The notes below the pieces were generated by a model, which saw only the letters and a program-made list of their open reading frames with translations, made no database searches and had not been told where the DNA came from. A DNA stretch of 64,000 nucleotides from Streptomyces sp. NBC_00820 (GTDB taxonomy: Bacteria > Actinomycetota > Actinomycetes > Streptomycetales > Streptomycetaceae), in assembly GCF_036347055.1 (NCBI RefSeq), contig NZ_CP108882.1, positions 4,568,501 through 4,632,500 on the forward strand, in the 5' to 3' direction. Made by a program: the position numbers and the translations under genes. Below are positions 36,769 through 45,230 of the stretch, in pieces. How positions within the stretch are numbered: the first letter of the stretch is position 1; each line of letters begins with the position of its first letter.

Positions 36769-37320
36769 ATGTTCCAGCGCTTCACGTCCCGTTCCTCCCG
36801 TGTGTCCTCGTTCCGTACCCGTGCGGCCGTCATGGCTGCCGGAGTGGGCGCCATGGCTGTGCTGGGCAGTGGGATCGCGAGCGCCGCCACTCCCGCCGCC
36901 GCCTCCTGGGTCGACCCGGTGAAGTCGTACACGCTCTCCGCGGGCTTCAACCAGGCCGGCAGCCACTGGATGCACAAGCACAGCGGCCAGGACTTCGCCG
37001 TCCCGACCGGCACCGAGGTCATCGCCGCGCACGGCGGCACCGTCGTCAAGGCCGGCCCCAACGGCGCCGGTGACGGCCCGGCGTACGGCAACGCCATCGT
37101 GATCAAGCACGGCAACGGCCTGTACTCGCAGTACGCGCACCTGTCCCGGATCGACGTCCACGTCGGCCAGATCGTGCGGACCGGCCAGCACATCGCCCTC
37201 TCCGGCAGCACCGGCAACTCCACCGGCCCGCACCTGCACTTCGAGATCCGCAAGACGCCGAACTACGGCTCCGCGGTCAACCCCGTCGTGTTCCTGCGCG
37301 CCGAGGGCGTCACCGTCTGA
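36769..37320 (+). CDS. Secreted M23 (LytM-type) peptidase
   Basis: The 183-residue protein has a Sec signal peptide (about 1-39; basic start, AVMAAGVGAMAVLGSGIASA) and a single M23 domain. Zinc ligands are His71 and Asp75 in HSGQD and His157 in HLHFE, with His155 as the catalytic partner. Such enzymes cut peptidoglycan cross-bridges or stems. There is no SH3b, LysM or other wall-binding module. ATG 36769 follows GAGGT; an in-frame upstream extension would destroy the signal peptide. A structured leader precedes it. It ends 1 base from the convergent TetR gene. Confidence 0.93.
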   Translation: MFQRFTSRSSRVSSFRTRAAVMAAGVGAMAVLGSGIASAATPAAASWVDPVKSYTLSAGFNQAGSHWMHKHSGQDFAVPTGTEVIAAHGGTVVKAGPNGAGDGPAYGNAIVIKHGNGLYSQYAHLSRIDVHVGQIVRTGQHIALSGSTGNSTGPHLHFEIRKTPNYGSAVNPVVFLRAEGVTV

Positions 37321-37321
37321 C

Positions 37322-37921
37322 CTACTCCCTGCCGTGGGCGCCGCGGTGCGCCTGCGTGACCAGGTCCACGGCGACCTCGAGAACGGCCTCGCGCTTCTTC
37401 TCGGGGTCGCCTTCCAGGTCCTGCATCACGAACATCCCGGCGTGCAGCGTGAAGAGCGCGCTGAGCGAGCGGACCTGGTCGACCAGGTCGGCGTCGGGGT
37501 CGATGACGATGTCCCTGAGGCCGCGCATCCGGTCCTTGAAGGTGTCGCCGATGCGCAGTTCCCGTACCGTCGCCTGGTTCTCCTGCATGAACCGGAAGAG
37601 CGGTTCCGCGCCGGACAGGGCCCGGCTGTAGCGCCGTACGATCTCCTGCTTGGTCTCCAGGGTGTGCGGCTGCCCCTTGCCCCACTCGATCAAGTCCTCG
37701 ATCGGCTGCGTCAGGTCCTTGAAGAGGCTGACGATGATCTCTTCCTTGGTCTTGAAGTGGTAGTACAGGGCTGCCTTCGTGACGTCGAGATGCTCGGCGA
37801 TCTCGCGCAGGGAGGTCTTCTCGTACCCCTGATCCGCGAAAAGCTCGAGCGCCACGTCCTGGATGCGCTGGCGGGTGTTGCCGCGGCGCTGATGCTTGGT
37901 GCCGTCCATGGTGACGCCCAT
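37322..37921 (-). CDS. TetR-family regulator of the adjacent efflux gene
   Basis: The 199-residue protein has the TetR HTH at residues ~15-62 (RQRIQDVALELFADQGYEKTSLREIAEHLDVTKAALYYHFKTKEEII) and an all-helical ligand-binding domain. It is divergent from a DHA2 drug-efflux gene, the standard repressor/pump layout, with a large symmetrical operator between them. ATG 37921 is chosen for its GAGGAG at 7 bases; ATG 37909 is a less likely alternative. Confidence 0.93.
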   Translation of the reverse strand: MGVTMDGTKHQRRGNTRQRIQDVALELFADQGYEKTSLREIAEHLDVTKAALYYHFKTKEEIIVSLFKDLTQPIEDLIEWGKGQPHTLETKQEIVRRYSRALSGAEPLFRFMQENQATVRELRIGDTFKDRMRGLRDIVIDPDADLVDQVRSLSALFTLHAGMFVMQDLEGDPEKKREAVLEVAVDLVTQAHRGAHGRE

Positions 37922-37948
37922 CCTCGTACTCCTCGCGCTTCCGCGGAA

Positions 37949-38019
37949 ACTTACTTGACGCCCGGCTAGTAACCAAGCTACTTTCCCAGTGTAGTGAACT
38001 AGCCGGGCGGCAAGTAAGT
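37949..38019. promoter_or_regulatory. Twin-armed TetR operator between tetR and the efflux gene
   Basis: ACTTACTTG (37949-37957) plus GCCCGGCTAGT (37960-37970) are mirrored exactly by ACTAGCCGGGC (37998-38008) plus CAAGTAAGT (38011-38019). The left arm is itself flanked by TTACT/AGTAA, so each arm could hold one TetR dimer pair. It covers the whole space available for both promoters. Confidence 0.75.
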
Positions 38020-38045
38020 AGTTGCCGCCAGGGGGAGTGGGAGAC

Positions 38046-39650
38046 ATGGCGGACACACAGGCAGTGACGGGCGACACGAAGCCCGCGGACAAGCCGGAGA
38101 AACAGCCGAAGAGCGTGCGGGTGGTCCTGCTCGCGCTCATGATCGCGATGATGCTCGCGATGCTCGACAACATGATCGTGGGCACCGCGATGCCGACGAT
38201 CGTGGGTGACCTGGGCGGCCTGGAGCACCTGTCCTGGGTGGTGACCGGGTACACGCTCGCGACCGCGGCCTCGACCCCGATCTGGGGCAAGATCGGCGAC
38301 ATGTACGGGCGCAAGAGCGCCTTCCTCAGCTCGATCGTGATCTTCCTGATCGGTTCGGCCCTCAGCGGCATGGCCCAGGACATGGGGCAGCTGATCGGGT
38401 TCCGGGCGATCCAGGGACTCGGCGCCGGCGGTCTGATGGTCGGCGTCATGGCGATCATCGGCGACCTCATCCCGCCGCGTGAGCGCGGCAAGTACCAGGG
38501 CATGATGGCCGGTGTCATGGCGCTGGCGATGATCGGCGGCCCGCTGGTCGGCGGCACCATCACCGACAACTGGGGATGGCGCTGGGCCTTCTACATCAAC
38601 CTGCCGCTCGGCGCCGTCGCGCTGGCGCTGGTCACCGCGGTGCTGCACCTGCCGAAGAAGCGCTCCAAGGCGGGCATCGACTACCTCGGCGTCATCCTGC
38701 TCACCGTCGGCATCACCTCGATCGTGCTGGTCACCACCTGGGGCGGCAGCGAGTACCCCTGGACCTCCGCGCGGATCATGGAGCTGATCGGCCTCGGCGT
38801 CGCCTCGCTGATCGGGTTCGTGTTCTGGCAGACCAAGGCCGCCGAGCCGGTGCTGCCGCTGCACATCTTCAAGAGCCGCAACTTCACCCTGATGTCCCTC
38901 ATCGGCTTCATCACCGGCTTCGTGATGTTCGGCGCCACCCTCTTCCTGCCGCTGTACCAGCAGGCGGTGCAGGGCGCGTCCGCGACCAACTCGGGTCTGC
39001 TGCTCCTGCCGATGCTCGGCGCGATGCTCGTGACCTCCCTGATCGCCGGACGGGTCACCACCAGCAGCGGCCGCTACAAGGTCTTCCCGATCGTGGGCGG
39101 CGCGCTGATGATCGTCGGCCTGTACCTGCTGTCGACGATGGACACGGGCACGACCCGCTTCGTCTCCGGCGTCTTCATGGCCGTGGTCGGCGCCGGCATG
39201 GGCTGCCTGATGCAGATCACCATGCTGGTCGCGCAGAACAGCGTGGAGATGAAGGACATGGGCGTGGCCTCCTCGTCCACCACCCTGTTCCGCACCCTCG
39301 GCTCCTCCTTCGGCGTCGCCATCATGGGCGCCCTGTTCAACCACCGGGTGCAGGACGTCATGGCCGAGCGGGCCGGCGCACTGGGCAAGGGCATCACCGA
39401 GAAGTCGGCGCAGCTGGACGCGGCGAGCCTCGCCAAGCTGCCCGTCCCGGCGCGGGAGGCGTACCAGCACGCGGTGTCGTCCGGTACGCACTCCGCCTTC
39501 CTGCTGGGCGCGGTGATCGCGGTGGTCGTGCTGATCGCGGCCCTCTTCGTCAAGGAGGTGCCGCTGCGCAGCGCGCCGCAGAAGCCGGCCTCCGGCGAGG
39601 GCGCCGAGGACGCGGTGCCCGCACCGGCACCCGTGATCGAAGCGGTCTGA
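38046..39650 (+). CDS. DHA2-family (14-TMS) MFS multidrug efflux transporter
   Basis: The 534-residue protein is an EmrB/QacA-type drug:H+ antiporter. Marks include the motif D1-like LDNMIVGTAMPTIVGDL after the first helix, WVVTGYTLATAASTPIWGKIGDMYGRK (motif A), the RAIQGLGAGGLMVG motif B with its Arg, and GPLVGGTITDNWGWRWAFYINLPLG (motif C). Fourteen membrane helices are expected. It is probably repressed by the divergent TetR protein and induced by its substrate, which cannot be predicted. A disordered ~25-residue tail ends the protein. Confidence 0.94.
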   Translation: MADTQAVTGDTKPADKPEKQPKSVRVVLLALMIAMMLAMLDNMIVGTAMPTIVGDLGGLEHLSWVVTGYTLATAASTPIWGKIGDMYGRKSAFLSSIVIFLIGSALSGMAQDMGQLIGFRAIQGLGAGGLMVGVMAIIGDLIPPRERGKYQGMMAGVMALAMIGGPLVGGTITDNWGWRWAFYINLPLGAVALALVTAVLHLPKKRSKAGIDYLGVILLTVGITSIVLVTTWGGSEYPWTSARIMELIGLGVASLIGFVFWQTKAAEPVLPLHIFKSRNFTLMSLIGFITGFVMFGATLFLPLYQQAVQGASATNSGLLLLPMLGAMLVTSLIAGRVTTSSGRYKVFPIVGGALMIVGLYLLSTMDTGTTRFVSGVFMAVVGAGMGCLMQITMLVAQNSVEMKDMGVASSSTTLFRTLGSSFGVAIMGALFNHRVQDVMAERAGALGKGITEKSAQLDAASLAKLPVPAREAYQHAVSSGTHSAFLLGAVIAVVVLIAALFVKEVPLRSAPQKPASGEGAEDAVPAPAPVIEAV

Positions 39651-39664
39651 CCCTCTCCTGAACC

Positions 39665-39700
39665 GAAGGCCCCCGGCTGGTGTCCGCCCCGGGGGCCTTC
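39665..39700 (+). terminator. Intrinsic terminator of the efflux gene
   Basis: A perfect 12-bp stem (GAAGGCCCCCGG with CCGGGGGCCTTC) closes a 12-base loop and is followed by GCCTTTTCCC. It starts 15 bases after the stop codon. Confidence 0.88.
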
Positions 39701-39840
39701 GCCTTTTCCCGCGCCAACCGGCGCCGCTCCCGCGGACGTGACCGATCGCCGTCGTGGCTTCTCGGCCGGCTTCTCAATTGACGGTCGCGGCCGTCCTGGG
39801 CTTCGGACGGTTGTCAGTGGCCCGTGCAAGCATCGGCTCC

Positions 39841-40305
39841 ATGGACAAAGTGCGCCGCCTGCGTCTGGCCAAGGACGCCATGGACCGGGACTGGGCCGAC
39901 CCCGGGCTCGACCTCGACGCGGTGGCCGCGCACGCCGGGTACTCGCGCTATCACTTCCTGCGCGCCTTCAAGGACGTGTACGGCGAGACGCCCGGGCAGT
40001 ACCTCACACACCGGCGGATCGAGCGGGCGGAGGACCTGCTGCGGACCGCCAACCTGTCGGTGACCGAGATCTGCCTCCTGGTCGGCTTCAGCAGTCTGGG
40101 CACCTTCTCCACCCGGTTCAAGGCGTGGACCGGGCTCACACCCACCGAGTACCGGGCCCGGCACGTGGGACGCGGGGCCGCCCTCATACCGGGGTGCTAC
40201 GCCATGCTCTGGGCCGGCGGGTTCCGGGACGGCCCCGGCGGCGGCCGGGCGGAGAGCGCAATTCCGGAGAAGCGCGCCGAGGACCCTGCTGCCTACGGTG
40301 ACTGA
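39841..40305 (+). CDS. Stand-alone AraC-type DNA-binding regulator
   Basis: The 154-residue protein consists almost wholly of the AraC double HTH (about 5-105; LDLDAVAAHAGYSRYHFLRAFKDVYGETPGQYL and VTEICLLVGFSSLGTFSTRFKAWTGLTPTEYR), without a sensory domain, and a short disordered tail. The linked VOC-domain gene starts 36 bases downstream, a frequent pairing in Streptomyces, so it may be co-transcribed or be the target. The Shine-Dalgarno sequence at ATG 39841 is poor. Confidence 0.9.
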   Translation: MDKVRRLRLAKDAMDRDWADPGLDLDAVAAHAGYSRYHFLRAFKDVYGETPGQYLTHRRIERAEDLLRTANLSVTEICLLVGFSSLGTFSTRFKAWTGLTPTEYRARHVGRGAALIPGCYAMLWAGGFRDGPGGGRAESAIPEKRAEDPAAYGD

Positions 40306-40341
40306 GCAAGAGCCGATCACCGTGAACAGCAGGAGCACACC

Positions 40342-40785
40342 ATGATCCAGGGACTCAAGATCGCGACCGTCTGGGTACTCGACCAGGACCGGGCCAAGGA
40401 GTTCTACACCGAGAAGCTGGGCCTCGAAGTCCGTACGGACCTGACGATGGGCGACGGCGGCATGCGCTGGCTGACCGTGGGCGCCCAGGGCCAGCCCGAC
40501 GTCGAGCTCACCCTGATGGTGCCGGGCCCGCCCGCGATGGACCCCGAGTCCGCCGAGATGGTCAAGAAGCTCGTGGCCAAGGGGGTGCTCGGCGCCGGTG
40601 TGCTGACCACCGACGACATCCACGGCGACTACAAGCGGCTCAAGGACCGCGGTGTGGAGTTCCTCCAGGAGCCGCAGGAGCGCCCGTACGGCACGGAGGC
40701 GCTGTTCCGCGACGACTCCGGAAACTGGTTCTCGTTCACCCAGCCCCGCGAGGGCGACCTCGACACGTCGAAGGACTGGGCCTGA
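40342..40785 (+). CDS. VOC-family (glyoxalase/bleomycin-resistance fold) protein
   Basis: The 147-residue protein has two beta-alpha-beta-beta-beta modules (WVLDQDRAKEFYTEKLGLEVRTD near residue 12; DIHGDYKRLKDRGVEFLQEP near 93) of the vicinal-oxygen-chelate fold. It may bind, modify or sequester a small molecule. AGGAG precedes ATG 40342. It is linked to the AraC-type gene and converges on cseC. Confidence 0.9.
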   Translation: MIQGLKIATVWVLDQDRAKEFYTEKLGLEVRTDLTMGDGGMRWLTVGAQGQPDVELTLMVPGPPAMDPESAEMVKKLVAKGVLGAGVLTTDDIHGDYKRLKDRGVEFLQEPQERPYGTEALFRDDSGNWFSFTQPREGDLDTSKDWA

Positions 40786-40804
40786 CCAGGAGCCGGGCGG
40801 CGGC

Positions 40805-42151
40805 TCAGGAGCCCGGCAGCACCGGATAGCTGCCCGTGGCGGTCGGGGCGTGCTCCGGGAGCCAGAGGACGGCCACGGCGCCCTCGGAGGGGATGTGGTC
40901 GGGGGTTCCCGCGGGGCGTACGTTCCGGAAGGTCAGGCGGGCGCCCAGAACGCGCGCCTGACCGGCGGCGATGGTCAGGCCGAGTCCGTGTCCCTGGCCG
41001 GCGCGGTCCGTGCTGCCGGTGCGGAAGCGGCTCGGGCCCTCGGCGAGCAGTTCCTCGGGGAAGCCGGGGCCGTGGTCGCGGATGCGGATCACGCGGCCCT
41101 CGACGGTCACCTCGACCGGCGGCCTGCCGTGCCGGGCGGCGTTGGCGAGCAGGTTGAACAGCACCCGCTCCAGCCGGCGCGGATCGGTGGTGACCTCCGA
41201 CTCGTGCACCACCCGTACGACGATGTCCGGGTCCTTGGCGGCCACGCGCCGGGCGACGAACTCGCCGAGCATGATGTCCTGCAGCTCGGCCCGCTCGGAG
41301 GCGCCGTCCAGCCGGGCCACCTCCAGGACGTCCTCGACGAGGGTGCGCATCGCCTTCGCCCGGTCCAGGACCAGCTCCGTGGGCCGGCCCGGGGGCAGCA
41401 GCTCGGCGGCGGTGAGCAGGCCCGTCACGGGGGTGCGCAGCTCGTGCGCGATGTCGGCGGTGACCCGCCGCTCGGCCTCGAGACGCTGCCGCAGCGCGTC
41501 CGCCATGGCGTCCACCGCGCGCGCGAGATCGTCGGTCTCGTCCCGTACGACCCCGCCGATCGCCTCCCGCACCCGTACGTCGGTCTCGCCGTTGGCGACC
41601 TGGCCCGCCGCGGCCGCCGCCTTGCGCAGCCGCCGGGACAGCTGCCCGCCGATCAGCACACCGAGCGCGCTGCCGCCGAGCACCACCGCGATGGAGCCGA
41701 TGACCAGCGCCTGGTCGAGGTCCTTCATCACGTCCGTGGAGCGGTCCGGGAAGTGACCGTGCAGGGACAGCACGTGCCCGTCCTTGACCGGGACCGCCGC
41801 CCAGATGTCCGGCATGCTGCCAGGCCGGTCGCTGACGAAGCTGGCCCGGCGCCCCTCCCGGACCTTCTCCCGCAGCTCGGGCGGCAGCTCCGGATCGTCG
41901 ATCCTGATGCTGGGGAAGTTGGGCCGCCCCGACAGCTCGTAGTTGCGCTGGGCGATCTGGACGCGCTGGTTGGCCAGGTCGCGGGCGTTGTCCAGCATGG
42001 AGACGCGGGCCGCGTTGTGCACGACCAGGCTCAGCGCGATCGCCACCAGACCGGCGACCATGGCGATCGCCGCGCTCAGTTTCCACCTGAGGCCGGTCCG
42101 CAGCCCCACACGCTCCACGCGCCGTACCGGGCGCCCGATGATCCCCCGCAT
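40805..42151 (-). CDS. cseC: Cell-envelope stress sensor histidine kinase CseC
   Basis: The 448-residue protein has a short cytoplasmic start, TM1 (about 24-43), a ~105-residue extracytoplasmic sensor, TM2 (about 149-168), HAMP, the H box DIAHELRTPVTGLL (His236) and an HATPase domain with NLLANAARHG, RDHGPGFPEE and GHGLGL. It is the kinase of the SigE/Cse envelope-stress system, which in S. coelicolor responds to cell-wall-active agents and phosphorylates CseB. It starts 10 bases after cseB. The gene order sigE-cseA-cseB-cseC makes the identity secure. Confidence 0.95.
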   Translation of the reverse strand: MRGIIGRPVRRVERVGLRTGLRWKLSAAIAMVAGLVAIALSLVVHNAARVSMLDNARDLANQRVQIAQRNYELSGRPNFPSIRIDDPELPPELREKVREGRRASFVSDRPGSMPDIWAAVPVKDGHVLSLHGHFPDRSTDVMKDLDQALVIGSIAVVLGGSALGVLIGGQLSRRLRKAAAAAGQVANGETDVRVREAIGGVVRDETDDLARAVDAMADALRQRLEAERRVTADIAHELRTPVTGLLTAAELLPPGRPTELVLDRAKAMRTLVEDVLEVARLDGASERAELQDIMLGEFVARRVAAKDPDIVVRVVHESEVTTDPRRLERVLFNLLANAARHGRPPVEVTVEGRVIRIRDHGPGFPEELLAEGPSRFRTGSTDRAGQGHGLGLTIAAGQARVLGARLTFRNVRPAGTPDHIPSEGAVAVLWLPEHAPTATGSYPVLPGS

Positions 42152-42161
42152 GCCGCCTCGC

Positions 42162-42866
42162 TCAGGCCTTCAACTTGTAGCCGAAACCGCGGACCGTCTC
42201 GATCCGGTCCTGGCCGATCTTCTGCCGCAGCCGCTGCACATGGACGTCGACGACCCGGGTGTCACCGCCCCAGCCGTAGTCCCACACCCGCTCCAGCAGC
42301 TTGTCCCGGGACAGCACCGTGCCCGGCGCGGCGGAGAACTCCAGCAGCAGCCGCATCTCGGTCGGGGTGAGCGCCACCGGCTGCCCGGCCCGGCGCACCT
42401 CCATGCCCTCGGTGTCGATCTCCAGCTCGCCGAAGGTCAGCATCCCGCCGGTCGCCTCGTCGGCGCCGGCCGCCTCCCGCGCGGCCTGCCCGGCGTGCCC
42501 GAAGCGGCGCAGCACCGCGCGGATCCGGGCGACGAGGACGGCGCCGTCGAACGGCTTGGTCACGTAGTCGTCGGCGCCCGCCTCCAGCCCGAGGACCACG
42601 TCGATGGAGTCGGCGCGCGCCGACAGCATGATCACCGGCACGGTCGACTCGTCCCGGATACGCCGGCACAGGCTGACCCCGTCCAGACCCGGGACCATGA
42701 CGTCCAGCAGCGCGATGTCGGGACGGTCGCCCCGGAACGCCGCCAGGCCCGACAGCCCGTCGGGCATGGCGGTGACCGCGAAGCCGTCCCGCTCCAGGGC
42801 GAGCTGGGTGGCCTCGCGGATGACGTCGTCGTCCTCGACGAAAAGGACGTGGGTCTGCTCTGCCAT
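42162..42866 (-). CDS. cseB: Cell-envelope stress response regulator CseB
   Basis: The 234-residue OmpR/PhoB-type regulator has a receiver (Asp55 in IALLDVMVPG, LSARAD and VTKPF Lys) and a winged-helix output domain (about 140-232; VALTPTEMRLLLEFSAAPG, VWDYGWGGDTRVVDVHVQRLRQKIG). In S. coelicolor phosphorylated CseB activates the sigE promoter, so it probably acts on the region upstream of 44082. It lies between cseA and cseC, 38 bases after cseA. Confidence 0.95.
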   Translation of the reverse strand: MAEQTHVLFVEDDDVIREATQLALERDGFAVTAMPDGLSGLAAFRGDRPDIALLDVMVPGLDGVSLCRRIRDESTVPVIMLSARADSIDVVLGLEAGADDYVTKPFDGAVLVARIRAVLRRFGHAGQAAREAAGADEATGGMLTFGELEIDTEGMEVRRAGQPVALTPTEMRLLLEFSAAPGTVLSRDKLLERVWDYGWGGDTRVVDVHVQRLRQKIGQDRIETVRGFGYKLKA

Positions 42867-42904
42867 CCCGCTGCTCTCAGTCCTCGTGGTCCGCTGTGTG
42901 GTCG

Positions 42905-43555
42905 TCAGCCGGCCGGCACGGGGGAGGGGTCCCCGCCGACGGCGCTGCTGTAGTCGGTGTGCACGGGCTTGCCGGCGGCGAACCGTCCCGCCCTCCACCG
43001 GTACGGGATCACGTCCTCGCCCGAAGGGCTGGAGATCGGGTCGCCCCTCTTGTAGACCTGCTTGGTCACGCTCAGGACGCCGTCCTCGATCTCCGCGTAG
43101 ACCGGGGACTCCTCGCTCCGGAAGACATTCTTGTACGCGCCGTTCTCCTCCCGGTACACGTACGAACCGATTCCGACCGCGTCGGCGCAGGTCAGCACGT
43201 TGATGACGACGTCGTCCGCGGTGCTGCCGGTCAGGTCGCCGTAGGAGACGTCCAGCGGGTCCTCGCCGCCGCACGGCTTCAGCTCCCGCTTGACCGCCGC
43301 CGAGACCGCGGGATCCTGCTTCAGCAGGGCGAGCGCGTCCACCCGCCGGCGACCGGTGGCCGGGCCGGGCGACGGGGAGGTGACGGCGCCCGCCACCGCG
43401 GAGGCATGCGCCGGCCCCTCGTCCCGGGCGCCGGTGCCCCCGGTGCCGCACGCGGCGACGGAAAGGCCGACGGCGGTGAGCACGGCCGCCGCCGCGATCA
43501 CCGCCTGTGGACGTTCACGGGCCCGGCTGGGCCCGGCACCGGTCAGGCCGCGCAA
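42905..43555 (-). CDS. cseA: Lipoprotein CseA, negative modulator of the SigE system
   Basis: The 216-residue product has a lipoprotein signal peptide with lipobox VAAC, Cys36 becoming the lipidated N-terminus, a ~35-residue flexible linker and an extracytoplasmic domain (about 72-205). In S. coelicolor loss of CseA raises sigE activity, so it is thought to act on CseC outside the membrane. The start appears to be the rare TTG 43555: it follows GGGAGCG, keeps the signal peptide, and lies inside sigE with a 13-base overlap. The next in-frame GTG would remove the basic region of the signal peptide. Confidence 0.93.
   Translation of the reverse strand: MRGLTGAGPSRARERPQAVIAAAAVLTAVGLSVAACGTGGTGARDEGPAHASAVAGAVTSPSPGPATGRRRVDALALLKQDPAVSAAVKRELKPCGGEDPLDVSYGDLTGSTADDVVINVLTCADAVGIGSYVYREENGAYKNVFRSEESPVYAEIEDGVLSVTKQVYKRGDPISSPSGEDVIPYRWRAGRFAAGKPVHTDYSSAVGGDPSPVPAG
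43518..43535 (-). terminator. Hairpin directly after the sigE stop codon
   Basis: On the reverse strand, CGGGCCC-AGCC-GGGCCCG forms a 7-bp all-GC stem with a 4-base loop. It begins 8 bases beyond the sigE stop and lies within codons 7-13 of cseA. In S. coelicolor most sigE transcripts end just after sigE, so this is a candidate for that partial terminator. Confidence 0.5.
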
Positions 43556-44082
43556 CGCTCCCGCTCCTCACGCTCCAGCGCCCGTGCGTCCAGATCGCGC
43601 GCCTCCAGCTCCTCGCGGAGCCGGGCGAGCGCCCGGTGCAGCGTGCTCTTGACCGTACCCGCCGACATGCCGAGGGCCGCGGCCGTCTCTTCCGTGGACA
43701 TCTGCTCCCAGTGTCGCAGGACGACGACACTGCGCTGCTTGGGTGCGAGCACCTTCAGGATGTCCATCAGCAGGGCCCGGTCGGCGTGCTGCTCGGTGGC
43801 GTCCTCGATGGAGGCGTCCGGCAGCTGCTCGGTCGGGACCTCCTCCAGCCGGCGCGCCCGCCACCACTCGGTCCGCGTGTTGATCATGACGCGGCGCAGG
43901 TAGGCGTCGGCGAGCCGCTTGTCGGCGATGCCCTCCCAGCGGCCGTACGTCCGCACGAGCGCGGTCTGCAGCAGGTCCTGGGCGTCGACGGGGTCCGGGA
44001 CCAGCCGGCGGGCGCTGCGCAGCAGCGCGTCCTGCCGGGTGCGGACGTACTCCTCGAACTCGAGCACCTCGCCCTGCGCCAT
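43543..44082 (-). CDS. sigE: ECF sigma factor SigE (cell-envelope stress)
   Basis: The 179-residue sigma factor has region 2 (about 8-80; FEEYVRTRQDALLRSARRLV, DAQDLLQTALVRTYGRW, AYLRRVMINTRTEWWRAR) and region 4 (about 110-160; LAPKQRSVVVLRHWEQMSTEETAAALGMSAGTVKSTLHRALARL). In S. coelicolor SigE controls cell-wall and envelope genes and is regulated by transcription through CseB/CseC rather than by an anti-sigma factor. It is the first gene of the operon. ATG 44082 follows GGAGG. The 272-bp upstream gap should contain the CseB-dependent promoter. Confidence 0.95.
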   Translation of the reverse strand: MAQGEVLEFEEYVRTRQDALLRSARRLVPDPVDAQDLLQTALVRTYGRWEGIADKRLADAYLRRVMINTRTEWWRARRLEEVPTEQLPDASIEDATEQHADRALLMDILKVLAPKQRSVVVLRHWEQMSTEETAAALGMSAGTVKSTLHRALARLREELEARDLDARALEREERERCAA

Positions 44083-44261
44083 GATCGACCGCCTCCGTCT
44101 CCCCGTTGCTCCGGTCGATGCCCGGAGTCCTGCGTTCCGCTGTCCCGGTGGTCCGCCGGGTACGGGAAAGACGCTACGGAGCTGTTGTCACGAGGCTGTG
44201 CGGAGCAGCCTGCGGCTGGCAATCGGCTGTCCGTCGGTTGTGTAACGGAAGTAGGCGCGGG

Positions 44262-44281
44262 GTAAGGAAGACTTCCCTTAC
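44262..44281. promoter_or_regulatory. Inverted repeat in the sigE upstream region
   Basis: GTAAGG (44262-44267) and CCTTAC (44276-44281) flank 8 bases, 180 bp upstream of sigE and 74 bp from the mutY end. It could be part of the CseB-controlled promoter or the mutY terminator; not resolved. Confidence 0.35.
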
Positions 44282-44354
44282 GTGCCTTTATGGGATGGTT
44301 TGTCGGGCGGGGTGCGCCGTAACACGTCTCCCCGCCCTGTGACTTGGCTGTACG

Positions 44355-45230
44355 TCAGGTCAGCGGCAGCCGATAAAGGCCGCCCGGCATCGGCTCCACC
44401 AGGCCGTCCGAGACCAGCCCGTCGAGCGCGCGGGCGCGCTGCACCGGCTCGTGCCACACCCGGTCCAGCGCCTGCTGCGGCACCGGCACGTGCGCGTCCC
44501 GCAGCACCGCGAGCAGTTTGCCGCGGACCTGCCGGTCGGTACCGGCGTACGTCTGCCCGCGCCGCGGCGGCCCCTCGTGCTCCGGCTTGCCGGCCAGCCG
44601 CCAGGCGCACTGCGCGGCGATCGGGCAGCGCCCGCAGTCCTCGCTCTTCGCCGTGCACACCAGCGCGCCCAGCTCCATGGACGCGGCGGCCCAGCGGGCC
44701 GCCGTCTTCTCGTCCTCCGGCAGCAGCTCGCGCGCCAGCCGGCGCTCGGCGGCCGTGGTGGCGTTCGGCGGGTACCGCACCCCGGTCACCGCCCGCGCGA
44801 AGACCCGGCGCACGTTCGTGTCCAGCACCGGGTGTCGCTGCCCGTAGGCGAAGGAGGCCACCGCGGCCGCCGTGTACTCGCCGATGCCGGGCAGTGCCAG
44901 CAGCTGGGCGTGGTCGGTCGGCACGTCCCCGCCGTGCCGCTCCGTTATGGCCACGGCCGCTCCGTGCAGGCGCAGGGCGCGGCGCGGGTAGCCGAGCCGG
45001 CCCCAGGCGCGCACGGCCTCGCCCGGGGGCTCCTTCGCCAGATCGGCGGGGCGCGGCCAGCGGTCCAGCCACTGCTCGTAGACGGGCAGCACCCGGTTCA
45101 CCGGGGTCTGCTGGAGCATGAACTCGCTGACCATCACGCCCCACGGACCCGCCTCCGGGCGACGCCAGGGCAGATCGCGGGCGTTGATGTCGAACCAGGC
45201 GAGCACGGGGGAGTGGAGCATCTCAGTCAT
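44355..45230 (-). CDS. mutY: A/G-specific adenine DNA glycosylase MutY
   Basis: The 291-residue enzyme removes adenine mispaired with 8-oxoguanine. It has catalytic Glu36 in SEFMLQQTPV, the helix-hairpin-helix LPGIGEYTAAAVASFA, catalytic Asp137 in VLDTNVRR, and a [4Fe-4S] site Cys192-x6-Cys199-x2-Cys202-x5-Cys208. It lacks most of the NUDIX-like C-terminal 8-oxoG-reading domain of E. coli MutY, as other actinobacterial homologues do. ATG 45230 follows AAGGA. It neighbours disA and radA, which also serve genome integrity. Confidence 0.95.
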   Translation of the reverse strand: MTEMLHSPVLAWFDINARDLPWRRPEAGPWGVMVSEFMLQQTPVNRVLPVYEQWLDRWPRPADLAKEPPGEAVRAWGRLGYPRRALRLHGAAVAITERHGGDVPTDHAQLLALPGIGEYTAAAVASFAYGQRHPVLDTNVRRVFARAVTGVRYPPNATTAAERRLARELLPEDEKTAARWAAASMELGALVCTAKSEDCGRCPIAAQCAWRLAGKPEHEGPPRRGQTYAGTDRQVRGKLLAVLRDAHVPVPQQALDRVWHEPVQRARALDGLVSDGLVEPMPGGLYRLPLT

